A stretch of DNA of 53,137 nucleotides from Verrucomicrobiota bacterium (GCA_023399155.1 JAEWQP010000036.1:1-53137); one strand, 5' to 3'; shown: positions 43,241-52,609, counted from the stretch's first letter. A program made the numbers and translations. The notes: generated by a model not told the origin, from the sequence alone.

Positions 43241-44350
43241 CTAGGGGCGACCCCGTCTTTGCTCGATCAGAGTATGGTACGCTGTCAGAGTCTTTTCAGC
43301 GCAGGTGTCCCATGTGAATTTGCGCGAACGGCCCAGCCCAATCCTGCGAAGTTCTTCCTGCCGGGCGTTGTTTAATCCCACGCGAGAAAGGGCGCGACAC
43401 AGGCTGTGTCCATTCGCTGCCGAGAAATATTCTGCGGCATCGCCAGCGACCTCGGGGAGGGAGGCGGCATCACTACACACGACGGGGCAGCTGTGCGCCA
43501 TTGCTTCCAGAACTGGAAGACCGAAACCTTCATAAAGCGACGGATAGACCAGCGCAGTCGCGTTTGCGTAGGCTTGTGCGAGGGCGTGGTCATCGCCGAA
43601 CTGATGGCGGACGCGATGTTGAAGGCCGCGGTTCGCAATATCTCGCGCTTCTCGTATCGAGAACGGACCTCCGCCAAAAGCCACCAATGAGAACTGGCGC
43701 AGTTTGGGTTCCGATGCGAGAGCTTCGAGCACTCGTGAGAAGTCCTTGTATCCAGACCTCAGACCGACGAAGAGAAGGTAGGGAAGGTTGGCAGGAACTC
43801 CGGCTGCAGGAACGAGTGGCTGATCAACACCCAAGGGAACGACAGTTGATTGGATCGAATCTCCTCCAAGAAATCGCCGCGCGTCGCGGCGTGTGTTTTC
43901 CGAAACGAAAATCAAATGATCAGAATTCCAGACGGCATCCTTGATTCGCTTCTGAATTGTCAGGCTTCCCCGTGCCTTGTCCGGAAAGACGAAGTCGGTG
44001 AAGTCATGTATGGTGGTCACTCGAGCCAGCCGTGTGGAATAGTGAACCACGTGATGATAGTAGGTTCGGTGAACTATGTCCGGTCGAAAACGGTGCACGG
44101 CGAGGTGCGTAAGCAGAGCATTCACGCGCCGCCTCAATTCGCCAGTCCGAGGCAATGGTGCGAAGTACCAACCTCGCGCCCACGAGGGTAGTTGCTCGCG
44201 CAACACCTCGCTACGATGGAAGCCAGCGAACACTGAGACTTCAGAACTCCGGGCCAGCCTTTCGGCAACGGAGAGAACATAGCGAGTGATGCCGCCGCGA
44301 GGCTGGTCACTGAATACCTCAAAGTCGTAGAGGACGCGAAGAGGTCTCAC
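43241..44350 (-). CDS. GT4-family glycosyltransferase
   Basis: 369 residues from GTG 44350; the longer open frame upstream is Cys/Pro-rich and lies in the previous gene. MRPLRVLYDFEVFSDQPRGG is the N-terminal Rossmann start with the glycine-rich donor loop. The C-terminal GT-B half carries LPYLLFVGLRSGYKDFSRVL and the GT4 motif YPSLYEGFGLPVLEAMAHSC with the E-x7-E pair. GTGA overlap with the upstream methyltransferase gene indicates coupling. Donor and acceptor unknown. Confidence 0.9.
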   Translation of the reverse strand: MRPLRVLYDFEVFSDQPRGGITRYVLSVAERLARSSEVSVFAGFHRSEVLREQLPSWARGWYFAPLPRTGELRRRVNALLTHLAVHRFRPDIVHRTYYHHVVHYSTRLARVTTIHDFTDFVFPDKARGSLTIQKRIKDAVWNSDHLIFVSENTRRDARRFLGGDSIQSTVVPLGVDQPLVPAAGVPANLPYLLFVGLRSGYKDFSRVLEALASEPKLRQFSLVAFGGGPFSIREARDIANRGLQHRVRHQFGDDHALAQAYANATALVYPSLYEGFGLPVLEAMAHSCPVVCSDAASLPEVAGDAAEYFSAANGHSLCRALSRVGLNNARQEELRRIGLGRSRKFTWDTCAEKTLTAYHTLIEQRRGRP

Positions 44351-45198
44351 AGACGTTGTGCAAGGAATGTATGGAGTCGTCCGGGGCGCGGACGTGTTAT
44401 GCGGCGCAGGGCAAGTGCATAGATTACAGGGATTCGGGCGGCTCGTGCACCAAACCACCCAAATCGCTGGCGCAGGCGCGTCTGGACCAAGTGCGGAATC
44501 TCCGAGTCCGCCTGAACAGCGGGAAACAGGTTGATGACGCTTTCGAATGGGCCGAATTCGCGAGTCATCCTGAGACCGGCGTCGGCAATTGCATCGCGGT
44601 ACTCGCTAAGCCTATAGGCGTTCTCGCCGCCGGTGAGCTGATGCACCGGATGCGACGCGCGGAACTTTCTGAGTTCGTCCTCCGACTCGACCACGTGTTC
44701 GCGGCAGGCGAGAAAGATCCCGCCTGGTCGGAGGACGCGCGCACATTCGCGAAGCGCGCGGTTGAGGTCGCGGGTATGATGGAGCACCTGTCGCGCGTAA
44801 ACGATATCGGCGCACCCATCGGGTAGCCGCAGGTCTTCCGCCCTACAATCGAGCGCGTCGACTGAAAGCCCTCGGCAGACTCGCGCGAGCGCTCCTCGTC
44901 CGACTTCCTCGCTTGGATCGGGTTCGATCGCCCAAACACTCTTCGCGCCACCCAAGACGAACGCGCGGCTCGCGAGACCGATTCCGGCACCCACATCGAC
45001 CACGCGAGCGCCCTGAATTCGTTCACCAAGGAGCTGAACTTCTGCGTCCCATTCACCCGATGTCGCAAACCGCGCCGCCGCAGCTTCCACGTCTTCATCC
45101 AGGTAGGTGTCACGCACCAGATCACGGTACCGACTTTCGGATCGAAGGTGGCGGACAGCGTCTTCTGTAGAAAGCGTGCTCACATGTGCCTTGTTCAT
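44347..45198 (-). CDS. Class I SAM-dependent methyltransferase
   Basis: 283 residues from ATG 45198, overlapping the previous gene by 4 bp. Motif I is VVDVGAGIGLASRAF; motif II AIEPDPSEE; then DIVYARQVLHHTRDLNRAL and RVLRPGGIFLACREHVV, the Methyltransf_11/25 pattern. It probably methylates a sugar in the glycan made by this cluster. The C-terminal part (about 190-283) is less conserved and Arg-rich at the end. Confidence 0.9.
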   Translation of the reverse strand: MNKAHVSTLSTEDAVRHLRSESRYRDLVRDTYLDEDVEAAAARFATSGEWDAEVQLLGERIQGARVVDVGAGIGLASRAFVLGGAKSVWAIEPDPSEEVGRGALARVCRGLSVDALDCRAEDLRLPDGCADIVYARQVLHHTRDLNRALRECARVLRPGGIFLACREHVVESEDELRKFRASHPVHQLTGGENAYRLSEYRDAIADAGLRMTREFGPFESVINLFPAVQADSEIPHLVQTRLRQRFGWFGARAARIPVIYALALRRITRPRPGRLHTFLAQRL

Positions 45199-46379
45199 GG
45201 ATCCAACCTCGCGAAAAAGAGGTCGAAGGCATCATTCAATGACCTCACGAATGCCTCGCGCGTGTAACGCGCGCGAATGATCGCTCGACTGCGGTCGGAC
45301 TTTTCCAGGCGCGAGGCGCCATCGAGTTCAACGGCAGCTCTGAGATGCCTCTCGATTGTGTCGATGTCGCAGTTCGCAAGATGCTCGACCTCATCAGGCT
45401 CGAATCCACACATCTCGCTGACAATCGGAATCAATCCGGCCGCCATGCCGCAGAGTACGCTTCCGGCATTGGCTTCCGAGCACGAAGGGAGAATTAGATG
45501 CGAGCAGCTTTGGGCAATTCTTGAGAACCGGGACGATTCGAGTGACGTGAAGCCGTGTGCGATAATGTTCGGTCGGAAAAACAGGTCGCGCCGAAACGCG
45601 CGGCAGAAGTCGGTTTCTTCATGGAAGTTGCTACACACATGCAACGTCCATTCTGGATGGCGGCGGAAGATATCAAGGAGGAGATCCAGGCCCTTGTGCA
45701 CCTGCCCTGTGCTCGCGAGGAAGAGAAAGTCGCACTTGTCCGACATCCTCCGCTCGCAGCAGGCGATCGGGAAGGCGAAATTTCTCACGAAGCTGACCGG
45801 CGGGAGAGGCAGGTTGTCGTAGGTCGCGAGATTGACCGAGTTCCCCAGGAAGAACATCGCATCGCACGTGCCAAGGTTCGCGGGCGAAAACTCAGGGACT
45901 TGGCGTCGGGGCTTGAGGCGGACGCCTCGTCTGCGAACGAGGTCTGCGAGACGTGTCTTTTCTGCGCGGTTGGAGAAGGCGGGATTCGAGCCTGTGATGA
46001 ACGCGATCCTCCTGGTATTTGGTTTAGCAGGGTACCCGGATGTCCCCGGATGTAAGTCGACGACGAGATCGTATGGTGCAGTCGAACGCGGAGTGACTGC
46101 GCCAGGCATGAGCACGTCCACGGCGTAGCCGCGGTCCGCCAGTTGCCGTGCAATCTCAAGTGCGTTGAACTCGTTCTGATGCCGGAAACGCGAAGGTCGC
46201 GCCTCGAACGCGGAAACCAAGTGGATGAGAAGAGCGCGTCTGTTCCCGTCGGATCTGGCCACCCGACTCGCGAAGGTCGCCCGCCCGGATCGACTGCGCG
46301 CAAGGCGATGCTTGATGGCCCGACCGATACATCTGAACCATAGGCGGGGATGCACTTCTAGGTATTGAGTCGTAGCCAT
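45195..46379 (-). CDS. GT4-like glycosyltransferase
   Basis: 394 residues from ATG 46379 (MATTQYLEVHPRLW), which overlaps the upstream gene by 22 bp; the open frame further upstream is within that gene. C-terminal GT-B motifs are visible: FLFLASTGQVHKGLDLLLDI, then HLILPSCSEANAGSVLCGMA with the GT4 E and IVSEMCGFEPDEVEHL. A leading basic, helical segment suggests membrane association. Third gene of the four-gene minus-strand block. Confidence 0.85.
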   Translation of the reverse strand: MATTQYLEVHPRLWFRCIGRAIKHRLARSRSGRATFASRVARSDGNRRALLIHLVSAFEARPSRFRHQNEFNALEIARQLADRGYAVDVLMPGAVTPRSTAPYDLVVDLHPGTSGYPAKPNTRRIAFITGSNPAFSNRAEKTRLADLVRRRGVRLKPRRQVPEFSPANLGTCDAMFFLGNSVNLATYDNLPLPPVSFVRNFAFPIACCERRMSDKCDFLFLASTGQVHKGLDLLLDIFRRHPEWTLHVCSNFHEETDFCRAFRRDLFFRPNIIAHGFTSLESSRFSRIAQSCSHLILPSCSEANAGSVLCGMAAGLIPIVSEMCGFEPDEVEHLANCDIDTIERHLRAAVELDGASRLEKSDRSRAIIRARYTREAFVRSLNDAFDLFFARLDP

Positions 46380-47311
46380 CTGCGAACCCGATTCGACCAT
46401 TTTCCGCGCACCCAATCGAAGAACAGTCGGTGCCGGGATGCGACGAGACGATCGTAGCAAACATCGGGCTCAATGTGGTCCGGATGAATCAGCGGAAACG
46501 AAAGGTCTGCCGTGGGCATGAAGTTGTTCGCGTCCTGTTCCCGGCCGCGTGATCCTGCTACGCCAATGTTGCTGACCAGGTTTACATCCGGGACCAGACT
46601 CAACATCCGACGGCACGCGAGATGATAACTCCAGCCAACATCCCAAGTATCAATCTCCGTCTCCCGTGCGACATCGAACATCGTGGAGTGGAGGAACGCG
46701 CTGCGCCAGTCTGCGAACCAATCCTTGAGATCGCGAGGGTGATATCGTCGGCGCCATGTTACGACGTCAGGGTCGTAGCCGGAATACGCCCGACGCCAGG
46801 AGGCCCAACCCCAGATGTTTGCGTGGCGCGAAGCGAAGTAAGAGTTTCGGGAACCGCTTTGGGGAACTCCTCTGTAGTTGGTTCCCGCAATCATTCCAAT
46901 ACGCTGGTCATGGCGATAGTGCGAAAGCAGCTCGGTGCAGTAGCGAAAGAACGAAGGGATGGGGACACAGTCGTCCTCTAGCAATATCAACTCTTCGAAG
47001 CGGCTGAATCCCCATTGGAGCCCGGAAGAAATGCGCGCCTTGCATCCCATATTTTCGGGCGCGAAATTGCATTCAACATGGCCTGCCCACTCAACGGCTT
47101 GCAGCACGAGATCCCGCGTCTGTCTGCAGTTCTCGCTTTCGCCAAGTCGGTTCGGCCGCGGGCCATCGGCAACCACCAACAAGTTTGCAGGTCGAGCCCT
47201 CCGGATCGCTTCGAGGACTCTCTGTGTGTATTGAGGCCGATTGAATACAAACAGAAGCACAGGTGCGACCGGGACGGGATCTGAACAGGTCTCCTCCTCG
47301 GTTCCTGTCAT
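46358..47311 (-). CDS. GT-A glycosyltransferase, HlpA-like/GT2-related
   Basis: 317 residues from ATG 47311. The N-terminal PVLLFVFNRPQYTQRVLEAI is the family start; NFAPENMGCKARISSGL and ELILLEDDCVPIPSFFRY hold the metal-binding acidic motif (EDD in place of DxD). GWASWRRAYSGYDPDV is also typical. These proteins are often labelled 'hemolytic protein HlpA-like' but the fold is a glycosyltransferase. First gene of the minus-strand block; a perfect dyad lies 10 bp upstream of its start. Confidence 0.82.
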   Translation of the reverse strand: MTGTEEETCSDPVPVAPVLLFVFNRPQYTQRVLEAIRRARPANLLVVADGPRPNRLGESENCRQTRDLVLQAVEWAGHVECNFAPENMGCKARISSGLQWGFSRFEELILLEDDCVPIPSFFRYCTELLSHYRHDQRIGMIAGTNYRGVPQSGSRNSYFASRHANIWGWASWRRAYSGYDPDVVTWRRRYHPRDLKDWFADWRSAFLHSTMFDVARETEIDTWDVGWSYHLACRRMLSLVPDVNLVSNIGVAGSRGREQDANNFMPTADLSFPLIHPDHIEPDVCYDRLVASRHRLFFDWVRGKWSNRVRRWLRLNT

Positions 47312-47321
47312 GGGTTTGCAG

Positions 47322-47338
47322 ATGTCATGCTATGACAT
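47322..47338. promoter_or_regulatory. Perfect 7-bp dyad upstream of the minus-strand glycosyltransferase block
   Basis: ATGTCAT and ATGACAT flank GCT, 10 bp before the start codon at 47311. It may be an operator or lie in the ribosome-binding region. The half-site ATGTCA is shared with the dyad upstream of dmeF. Confidence 0.35.
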
Positions 47339-47467
47339 TCGTGGAGGTAGGAAAGCGCGATTTCCGTCAAGATTGCACAGCAATCAGGGTTCGTCAGCTT
47401 CGGGATCAGTGAACGGAATGCTTTAAGCCGAGTGCTGACCGTCAGTTTCGGCTAGCGGAGGAGCGGC

Positions 47468-48544
47468 TTGGCCCGGATAAAGGATCTGCAGAGGGCGCCG
47501 AACGAGCGCCAGCGTGCGCACCGCACCGTGACAGCCTCGAATTTTTACAGAACTGCGGAACAGTTTCGGAACCGCTTCGTGCTCGTCACTGGCGGGCTCG
47601 GTTTTATCGGATCCACGCTCGCACGGCGCCTTGTCTCGGCCGGCGCCCGCGTAACGGTTGTCGACAGCCTGGTCCCCGAGTACGGTGGCAATCGCTTCAA
47701 CCTCGCCGGCGTTGAGGATCGGGTGGAGGTCAACATTTCCGACGTTCGCGATCCGCACAGCATGCGGCACCTGGTCCAGGGCAAGGAGTTCCTCTTCAAT
47801 CTTGCGGGCCAGACGAGCCACATGGATTCCATGCAGGATCCCTTCACGGACCTCGAGATCAACTGCCGCGCGCAACTCGCGATCCTCGAGGCCTGTCGCC
47901 ACCACAACCCGGCGATCAAGATCGTATTCGCCAGCACACGACAGCTCTACGGCCGGCCCGACTACCTGCCGGTGGATGAAAAACACCTCCTTCGCCCCGT
48001 TGACGTCAATGGAGTGAACAAGATGGCCGGGGAGTGGTTCCACATCCTCTACAACAATGTCTATGGCGTGCGTTCCTGTGCGCTCCGGCTCACGAACACC
48101 ATCGGCCCCCGCATGCGGGTGAAGGATGCGCGGCAGACTTTCGTCGGCATCTGGGTCAAACGGATCGTGGAAGGGCAGCCGTTCGAGGTCTGGGGCGGCG
48201 ATCAGTTGCGAGACTTCACCTATGTCGAGGATGCCGTGGACGCCTTCCTGCTCGCGGCCGCAAGCGAGGCCTCGAACGGGAAGATCTTCAACCTGGGCGG
48301 CGACCAGGTCGTGAGCCTGCGGGATCTAGCGGCCATGCTGGCCCGCGCCGCCGGCGTTGATCCGCAACTCGCATTTTCCATCCGCGAATTTCCCGCCGAA
48401 AGAAAGGCGATCGACATCGGTGACTACTACTCGGATTTCCGGTCGATCCAGGAGACGCTGGATTGGACGCCCCGGACTTCACTGGATGATGCGCTCTCCC
48501 ATACTCTCGGGTTCTATCGCGAAAACCTCGGACGCTACCTGTGA
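47468..48544 (+). CDS. NAD-dependent epimerase/dehydratase (extended SDR) with Asn in place of catalytic Tyr
   Basis: 358 residues; I chose TTG 47468, which has GGAGGAG about 7 nt upstream. GTG 47528 is an alternative without such a site. The Rossmann motif is TGGLGFIGS (41-49), followed by FNLAGQTSH and FASTRQLYGRPDY. In the usual Y-x3-K position it reads DVNGVNKMAGEW, so residue 181 is Asn and only Lys185 is kept. FTYVEDAVDAFLLA and the C-terminal substrate domain are normal. Sugar-nucleotide epimerase, dehydratase or reductase; the substrate is unknown. GTGA overlap with the next gene. Confidence 0.88.
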   Translation: MARIKDLQRAPNERQRAHRTVTASNFYRTAEQFRNRFVLVTGGLGFIGSTLARRLVSAGARVTVVDSLVPEYGGNRFNLAGVEDRVEVNISDVRDPHSMRHLVQGKEFLFNLAGQTSHMDSMQDPFTDLEINCRAQLAILEACRHHNPAIKIVFASTRQLYGRPDYLPVDEKHLLRPVDVNGVNKMAGEWFHILYNNVYGVRSCALRLTNTIGPRMRVKDARQTFVGIWVKRIVEGQPFEVWGGDQLRDFTYVEDAVDAFLLAAASEASNGKIFNLGGDQVVSLRDLAAMLARAAGVDPQLAFSIREFPAERKAIDIGDYYSDFRSIQETLDWTPRTSLDDALSHTLGFYRENLGRYL

Positions 48545-49683
48545 CCGGCACGCCATCCTCACTCATCCCGCCCGCCAACCCGCATGCAGCCTATCTTGCG
48601 CAGCGCGAGGCGATCGACAGCGCCGTGCGGCGGGTGCTCGACAGCGGTTGGTACATCCTCGGATGTGAAGTGGAGAGCTTCGAGCGCGAGTTCGCGGCGT
48701 GGCTAGGGACGGCCCATGCCGTGGGCGTGGCCAACGGGACGGATGCTCTCGAACTGGCACTCCGGGCCATCCATGTGGGGCCGGGTGACGAGGTCATTGC
48801 CCCGGCGCATACCGCGTCAGCCACGATCGCCGCCATCGAGCATGCAGGGGCGGTTCCGGTGCTGGTGGACATCGAACCGCAATCGTACGGTATTGATCCG
48901 GACAAGCTGGCCACGACGATCAAGGACCGCCGGGACCGGGGGCGCATGAAGGCGATTGTCGTCGTGCACCTGTACGGCCATCCCGCGCGACTCGACGACA
49001 TCCTGACGATCGCTCATGGTGCGGGCATCCCTGTGGTTGAGGATTGCGCGCAAGCACATGGCGCCCGCGAGCACGGAAGACCCGTCGGAACCTTTGGTGC
49101 CGTGGCGGCATTCAGCTTTTATCCCACGAAGAACCTGGGAGCCCTGGGTGACGGCGGGGCGGTGGCCACCAACGATGGCGAAATCAACGCTCGCGTGCGC
49201 ATGTTGCGCGAGTACGGGTGGAGGGAGCGGTACAACAGCGAGGCCGCGGGGATCAACTCGCGCCTCGATGAACTCCAGGCCGCCATCCTGCGTGCAAAGC
49301 TGCCGCATCTTGAAGGCGAGAACGAAAGGCGCCGACACATCGCCTCGCTCTATGACCATGCGCTCCGTGGCGCGGGCGCTGAAGGGATCTTCGTGCGGCA
49401 CGATGTGGTCCACGCCTTTCATCAATACGCCGTCTGTCATCCGCGCCGCGACGACTGGCGGTCGGCACTGCAGAAGCACGGGGTGGGCGCTGCCGTTCTC
49501 TACCCGAAGCCGGTCCATGCGCAACCGGCCTACTCGACCCGAGTTCCCCACGGGTGCGGCGGGCTCGGAACCAGTGAACGGGTATGCCGTGAGGTGCTCT
49601 GTCTTCCTGTGTATCCACAGCTCTCTGACGAACACGTGCGGCGGGTGGCTGAGGCTGTCGCTGCGACGCTGCTGGCCCTCTGA
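48541..49683 (+). CDS. DegT/DnrJ/EryC1-family sugar aminotransferase
   Basis: A 380-residue PLP-dependent aminotransferase for nucleotide-linked keto sugars, with GTG start at 48541 overlapping the SDR stop. Family motifs: NGTDALELALRAI (phosphate loop), HTASATIAAIEHAGAVPV, VEDCAQAHGA with the cofactor Asp, and FSFYPTKNLGALGDGGA with the PLP lysine Lys197. With the adjacent SDR it could make an amino sugar for the polymer. Complete and of normal length. Confidence 0.94.
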   Translation: MTGTPSSLIPPANPHAAYLAQREAIDSAVRRVLDSGWYILGCEVESFEREFAAWLGTAHAVGVANGTDALELALRAIHVGPGDEVIAPAHTASATIAAIEHAGAVPVLVDIEPQSYGIDPDKLATTIKDRRDRGRMKAIVVVHLYGHPARLDDILTIAHGAGIPVVEDCAQAHGAREHGRPVGTFGAVAAFSFYPTKNLGALGDGGAVATNDGEINARVRMLREYGWRERYNSEAAGINSRLDELQAAILRAKLPHLEGENERRRHIASLYDHALRGAGAEGIFVRHDVVHAFHQYAVCHPRRDDWRSALQKHGVGAAVLYPKPVHAQPAYSTRVPHGCGGLGTSERVCREVLCLPVYPQLSDEHVRRVAEAVAATLLAL

Positions 49684-49690
49684 ACAGAGA

Positions 49691-50503
49691 ATGGAGCGGG
49701 TCCTCGTCATCACGCCAACGCTGGGCCGCTCCCCACACCTCGCGGAGGCGGTCGACTCTGTTGCCCGGGTCGGAGGACTCGTGCGGCACATCCTGGTTTG
49801 CCCGCGGGCCGAGGGCGCCCGGCTGCGCAGCGAACATCCCACCCTCGAAGTGCTGGAGGACGATGAGCCGGGCGTCTACGCCGCCATCAACCGCGGATTG
49901 CGGGTGGAGGGGGCATGGGACACCTGGACCTGGCTGAACGACGACGACCGCTGGAACGCCGCGGGAATCGCGAGGGGTATCGAACGGCTCGACACCCGTC
50001 CGGAAATCGCGCTGGCGTACGGAAAGGTCCGCTACATCTCCGAGTCCGGTCAGCCGCTCGGCTTCCTTCCCATCGCCTCCCATCCAGGCTGGCTGCGGCC
50101 GCTTCATGCCCGCGGGATCGCGGCGCTCTCGCAGCAGGGAACACTGGTGCGACGATCGGCGCTTGAAATGCTCGGACCGCTGGATACCCGATTCCGGCTC
50201 GCCGCGGATTTTTCCTGGTGGCATCGGGCGCTTGAGGCGGGGCTCTGCGCGGGATTCGTGGACGAGCATGTCGCCGATTTTCGGGTACAGCGAGGCCAGC
50301 TGTCGCAGCACCGCGCGGAGATGCTGGGCGAGATCCGCTCGGTCGTCGCCGCCCACGGGCGCGGTGTTTCCGCGATCCGGGGCGGAGGCTATGCAGTGCT
50401 TTTCCGGTTGGTGCGCCTGCGCGAGATCGTGGCACGTTGGCGGGCCACCGGATGCTGGAGGACGAGTTCCCTCCTTCGGAAATACGGTGGAGGTGGAGTA
50501 TGA
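49691..50503 (+). CDS. GT2-family glycosyltransferase
   Basis: 270 residues from ATG 49691, 8 bp after the aminotransferase stop; the frame remains open upstream but within that gene. GT-A features: VLVITPTLGRSPHLAEAVDS, the TWLNDDDRW metal-binding acidic motif and QQGTLVRRSALEMLGPLD with the AADFSWWHRALEAG segment. The end overlaps the next gene by ATGA. Donor unknown. Confidence 0.88.
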   Translation: MERVLVITPTLGRSPHLAEAVDSVARVGGLVRHILVCPRAEGARLRSEHPTLEVLEDDEPGVYAAINRGLRVEGAWDTWTWLNDDDRWNAAGIARGIERLDTRPEIALAYGKVRYISESGQPLGFLPIASHPGWLRPLHARGIAALSQQGTLVRRSALEMLGPLDTRFRLAADFSWWHRALEAGLCAGFVDEHVADFRVQRGQLSQHRAEMLGEIRSVVAAHGRGVSAIRGGGYAVLFRLVRLREIVARWRATGCWRTSSLLRKYGGGGV

Positions 50504-51327
50504 ATCCGCGGCTCGGGGTGGTGATCGTCACGCACAACCACGAGCGAACCATCGGTGACGTGTTGCGTTCGATCCTCGATCAGACGTGTCCGCCGGCAGC
50601 GACGGTGGTCGTCGACTGCGGATCGCAGCAGCGGGACTGGATGAACGACTGGACCCGGCGGCCGGATCTCGTCGTCGTCGATGCGGGATGGAACCTGGGC
50701 TTCAGCGGAGGCAACAACGAGGGATTGCGGCGGTTGTCTCCAGGCATCGATCTGGTGCTTTTCCTCAACCCCGACGTCCTGATGCCGCGGGACCTTCTGG
50801 AACGGGTGCTTGCTTTCTCTGTGTCGGCACGCGCGGGCGGACTTGCCGCGTGGTCGGTGCGCCTGCTTGGGTGGGATTTCGGAGCGCGGGCGCCCACGGG
50901 AACGGTCGATAGCACAGGGATCTTTCCCTATTGGAATGGCTGGCGCGACCGGCGCCTCGGATCGCCGCCAGCCTCCGATGCGGTCGAGGAAGTGCCGGCG
51001 CTCTGCGGTGCGTTTTTCATGGCCCGGCGCGAAGCCCTTCAAGCTGTGGCGCTCCCCAACGGACAGATCTGGGACGAGCGCTACGTCGCCCACAAGGAGG
51101 ACGTGGAGTTGTCGCTTCGGCTGCGGAAATCCGGCAAGCGTATCGCGGTCTGGCACGGCGCGGAGGCATGGCACGGTCGCGGTTGGCCGGCTGACCGCTC
51201 ATCAGTCCCTCGCGCCTTGCGGCTCATGGCCGCGCGCAATGAAGTGCGCCTTCATGCCGACTATGCCTGGCACAAGTTCCCGATGTCGGTGTTGAAATGG
51301 ATGGCCGTGCGCTGGCTGGATCTCTGA
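50500..51327 (+). CDS. GT2-family glycosyltransferase (rhamnosyltransferase/WbbL-like)
   Basis: 275 residues from ATG 50500, with GGAGGTGGAG just upstream. LGVVIVTHNHERTIGDVLRS, NLGFSGGNNEGLRRL, LFLNPDVLMPRDLL (metal site) and VEEVPALCGAFFMARREAL, then KEDVELSLRLRKSG are the GT2 WbbL-like pattern. A rhamnosyl or related donor is suggested by family only. It is 3 bp from the next start. Confidence 0.9.
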   Translation: MNPRLGVVIVTHNHERTIGDVLRSILDQTCPPAATVVVDCGSQQRDWMNDWTRRPDLVVVDAGWNLGFSGGNNEGLRRLSPGIDLVLFLNPDVLMPRDLLERVLAFSVSARAGGLAAWSVRLLGWDFGARAPTGTVDSTGIFPYWNGWRDRRLGSPPASDAVEEVPALCGAFFMARREALQAVALPNGQIWDERYVAHKEDVELSLRLRKSGKRIAVWHGAEAWHGRGWPADRSSVPRALRLMAARNEVRLHADYAWHKFPMSVLKWMAVRWLDL

Positions 51328-51330
51328 CCC

Positions 51331-52461
51331 ATGAGTGGTGTCTTGAATCGAGAAGAATCGCGCGGGGTGCGACTTGCTCACCAATGGTTCGCCGCTCGGC
51401 GGGGCGGCGAGCGAACGGTGGAGGAGATCGCCCGTCTCTTTCCGGGTGCACCGGTGTCAACGCTCGTTCTCAATCGCCATGCTCTCGGAGGTGATCTCCC
51501 GTGCCGGAGATTTGACGTTTCGCCGCTGAGGTTGATCTCGCCCCGGTTCGTCGATCATAGGAACCTTCTTCCGTTGTTCCCATGGGCCGTACGTCGGTTG
51601 CGTGTGGGGCCTGGCACCCGTCTCCTCCTCTCCAGTGACGCCTCGCTCATCAAGGGAATGGCGATCCCGCCGGGTTGCCGGCATGTGTGCTACTGCCATT
51701 CGCCGCCTCGCTATCTTTGGGATATGGCAGAAGAATACGCGGCGCGGGCATCGGGCATGGGCGCGCTGGAGCGGCTGGGGTTCCGGGTCATGCTGGGTCG
51801 CTTGCGCCGCTTCGACCTGCGTGGCGCGCAGGGCGTGGATGATTTCATCGCGAACTCCGCCGTCGTCAGGGAACGAATACAACGGATCTACCACCGGGAC
51901 GCGGTTGTCATCCATCCGCCGGTGGACGTTGACCGGTTTCATCCGGCTGTGGCCGTCAGCGACTACTATCTGGTGGTGGCCGAGCTGGTTCCCTACAAGC
52001 GCATCGACCTTGCCGTGGCGGCATGTTCCTCGCTTGGTCGGAAGCTCGTGGTCGTGGGTGACGGTCCCGAACTGCAAGCGCTGCGCCGCCTGGCCGGGCC
52101 GACCGTGGAGTTCCGGGGGCGCCTCAAGGACGTTGAAGTGTCCCGTCTCATGGCGACGTGTCGCGCATTCATCCACCCGCAGATCGAGGACTTTGGCATC
52201 GCTGCGGTCGAAGCGCAGGCGGCTGGACGACCGGTGATCGCGTTTCGAGGTGGAGGCGCTTTGGAGACGGTGGTTCCGGCGGAGACGGGAGTTTTCTTCG
52301 ACGTCCAATCGGAACAGGCACTCACTCATGCGATAGTGGAGCTCGAATCGTCCCTTCCTGCACTTCTCTCCGACGCCTGTCGCAAGCAGGCGGAGCGCTT
52401 CAATTCAGGCCGATTCCGTCGCGAGCTTAGGTCCTTCCTCGCGAGTCGAGGCTACATGTGA
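51331..52461 (+). CDS. GT4-family glycosyltransferase (mannosyltransferase-like)
   Basis: 376 residues. N-terminal LAHQWFAARRGGERTVEEIA has the GGAE-like GGER donor-loop; HVCYCHSPPRYLWDMAEEY, ANSAVVRERIQRIYHRDA and VIHPPVDVDRFHP are the WbaZ/mannosyltransferase pattern. The C-terminal half has YYLVVAELVPYKRIDLAV and IHPQIEDFGIAAVEAQAAG with the E-x7-E motif. Last gene of the cluster's plus strand. Donor (GDP-mannose?) inferred from family. Confidence 0.92.
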   Translation: MSGVLNREESRGVRLAHQWFAARRGGERTVEEIARLFPGAPVSTLVLNRHALGGDLPCRRFDVSPLRLISPRFVDHRNLLPLFPWAVRRLRVGPGTRLLLSSDASLIKGMAIPPGCRHVCYCHSPPRYLWDMAEEYAARASGMGALERLGFRVMLGRLRRFDLRGAQGVDDFIANSAVVRERIQRIYHRDAVVIHPPVDVDRFHPAVAVSDYYLVVAELVPYKRIDLAVAACSSLGRKLVVVGDGPELQALRRLAGPTVEFRGRLKDVEVSRLMATCRAFIHPQIEDFGIAAVEAQAAGRPVIAFRGGGALETVVPAETGVFFDVQSEQALTHAIVELESSLPALLSDACRKQAERFNSGRFRRELRSFLASRGYM

Positions 52462-52609
52462 CGAACGCGAACTGCTCGAAAACCTGACCTCACCCGTACG
52501 ATCTGCGCGAACCAGTGCATGATCCTGATTTCCTCCATTGAATGAGGTCACTGAAGGCAACGGCCTTAGCCAAGGCTTCGACTTGGCGGGCAGAGGACGA
52601 TCATGGCGT

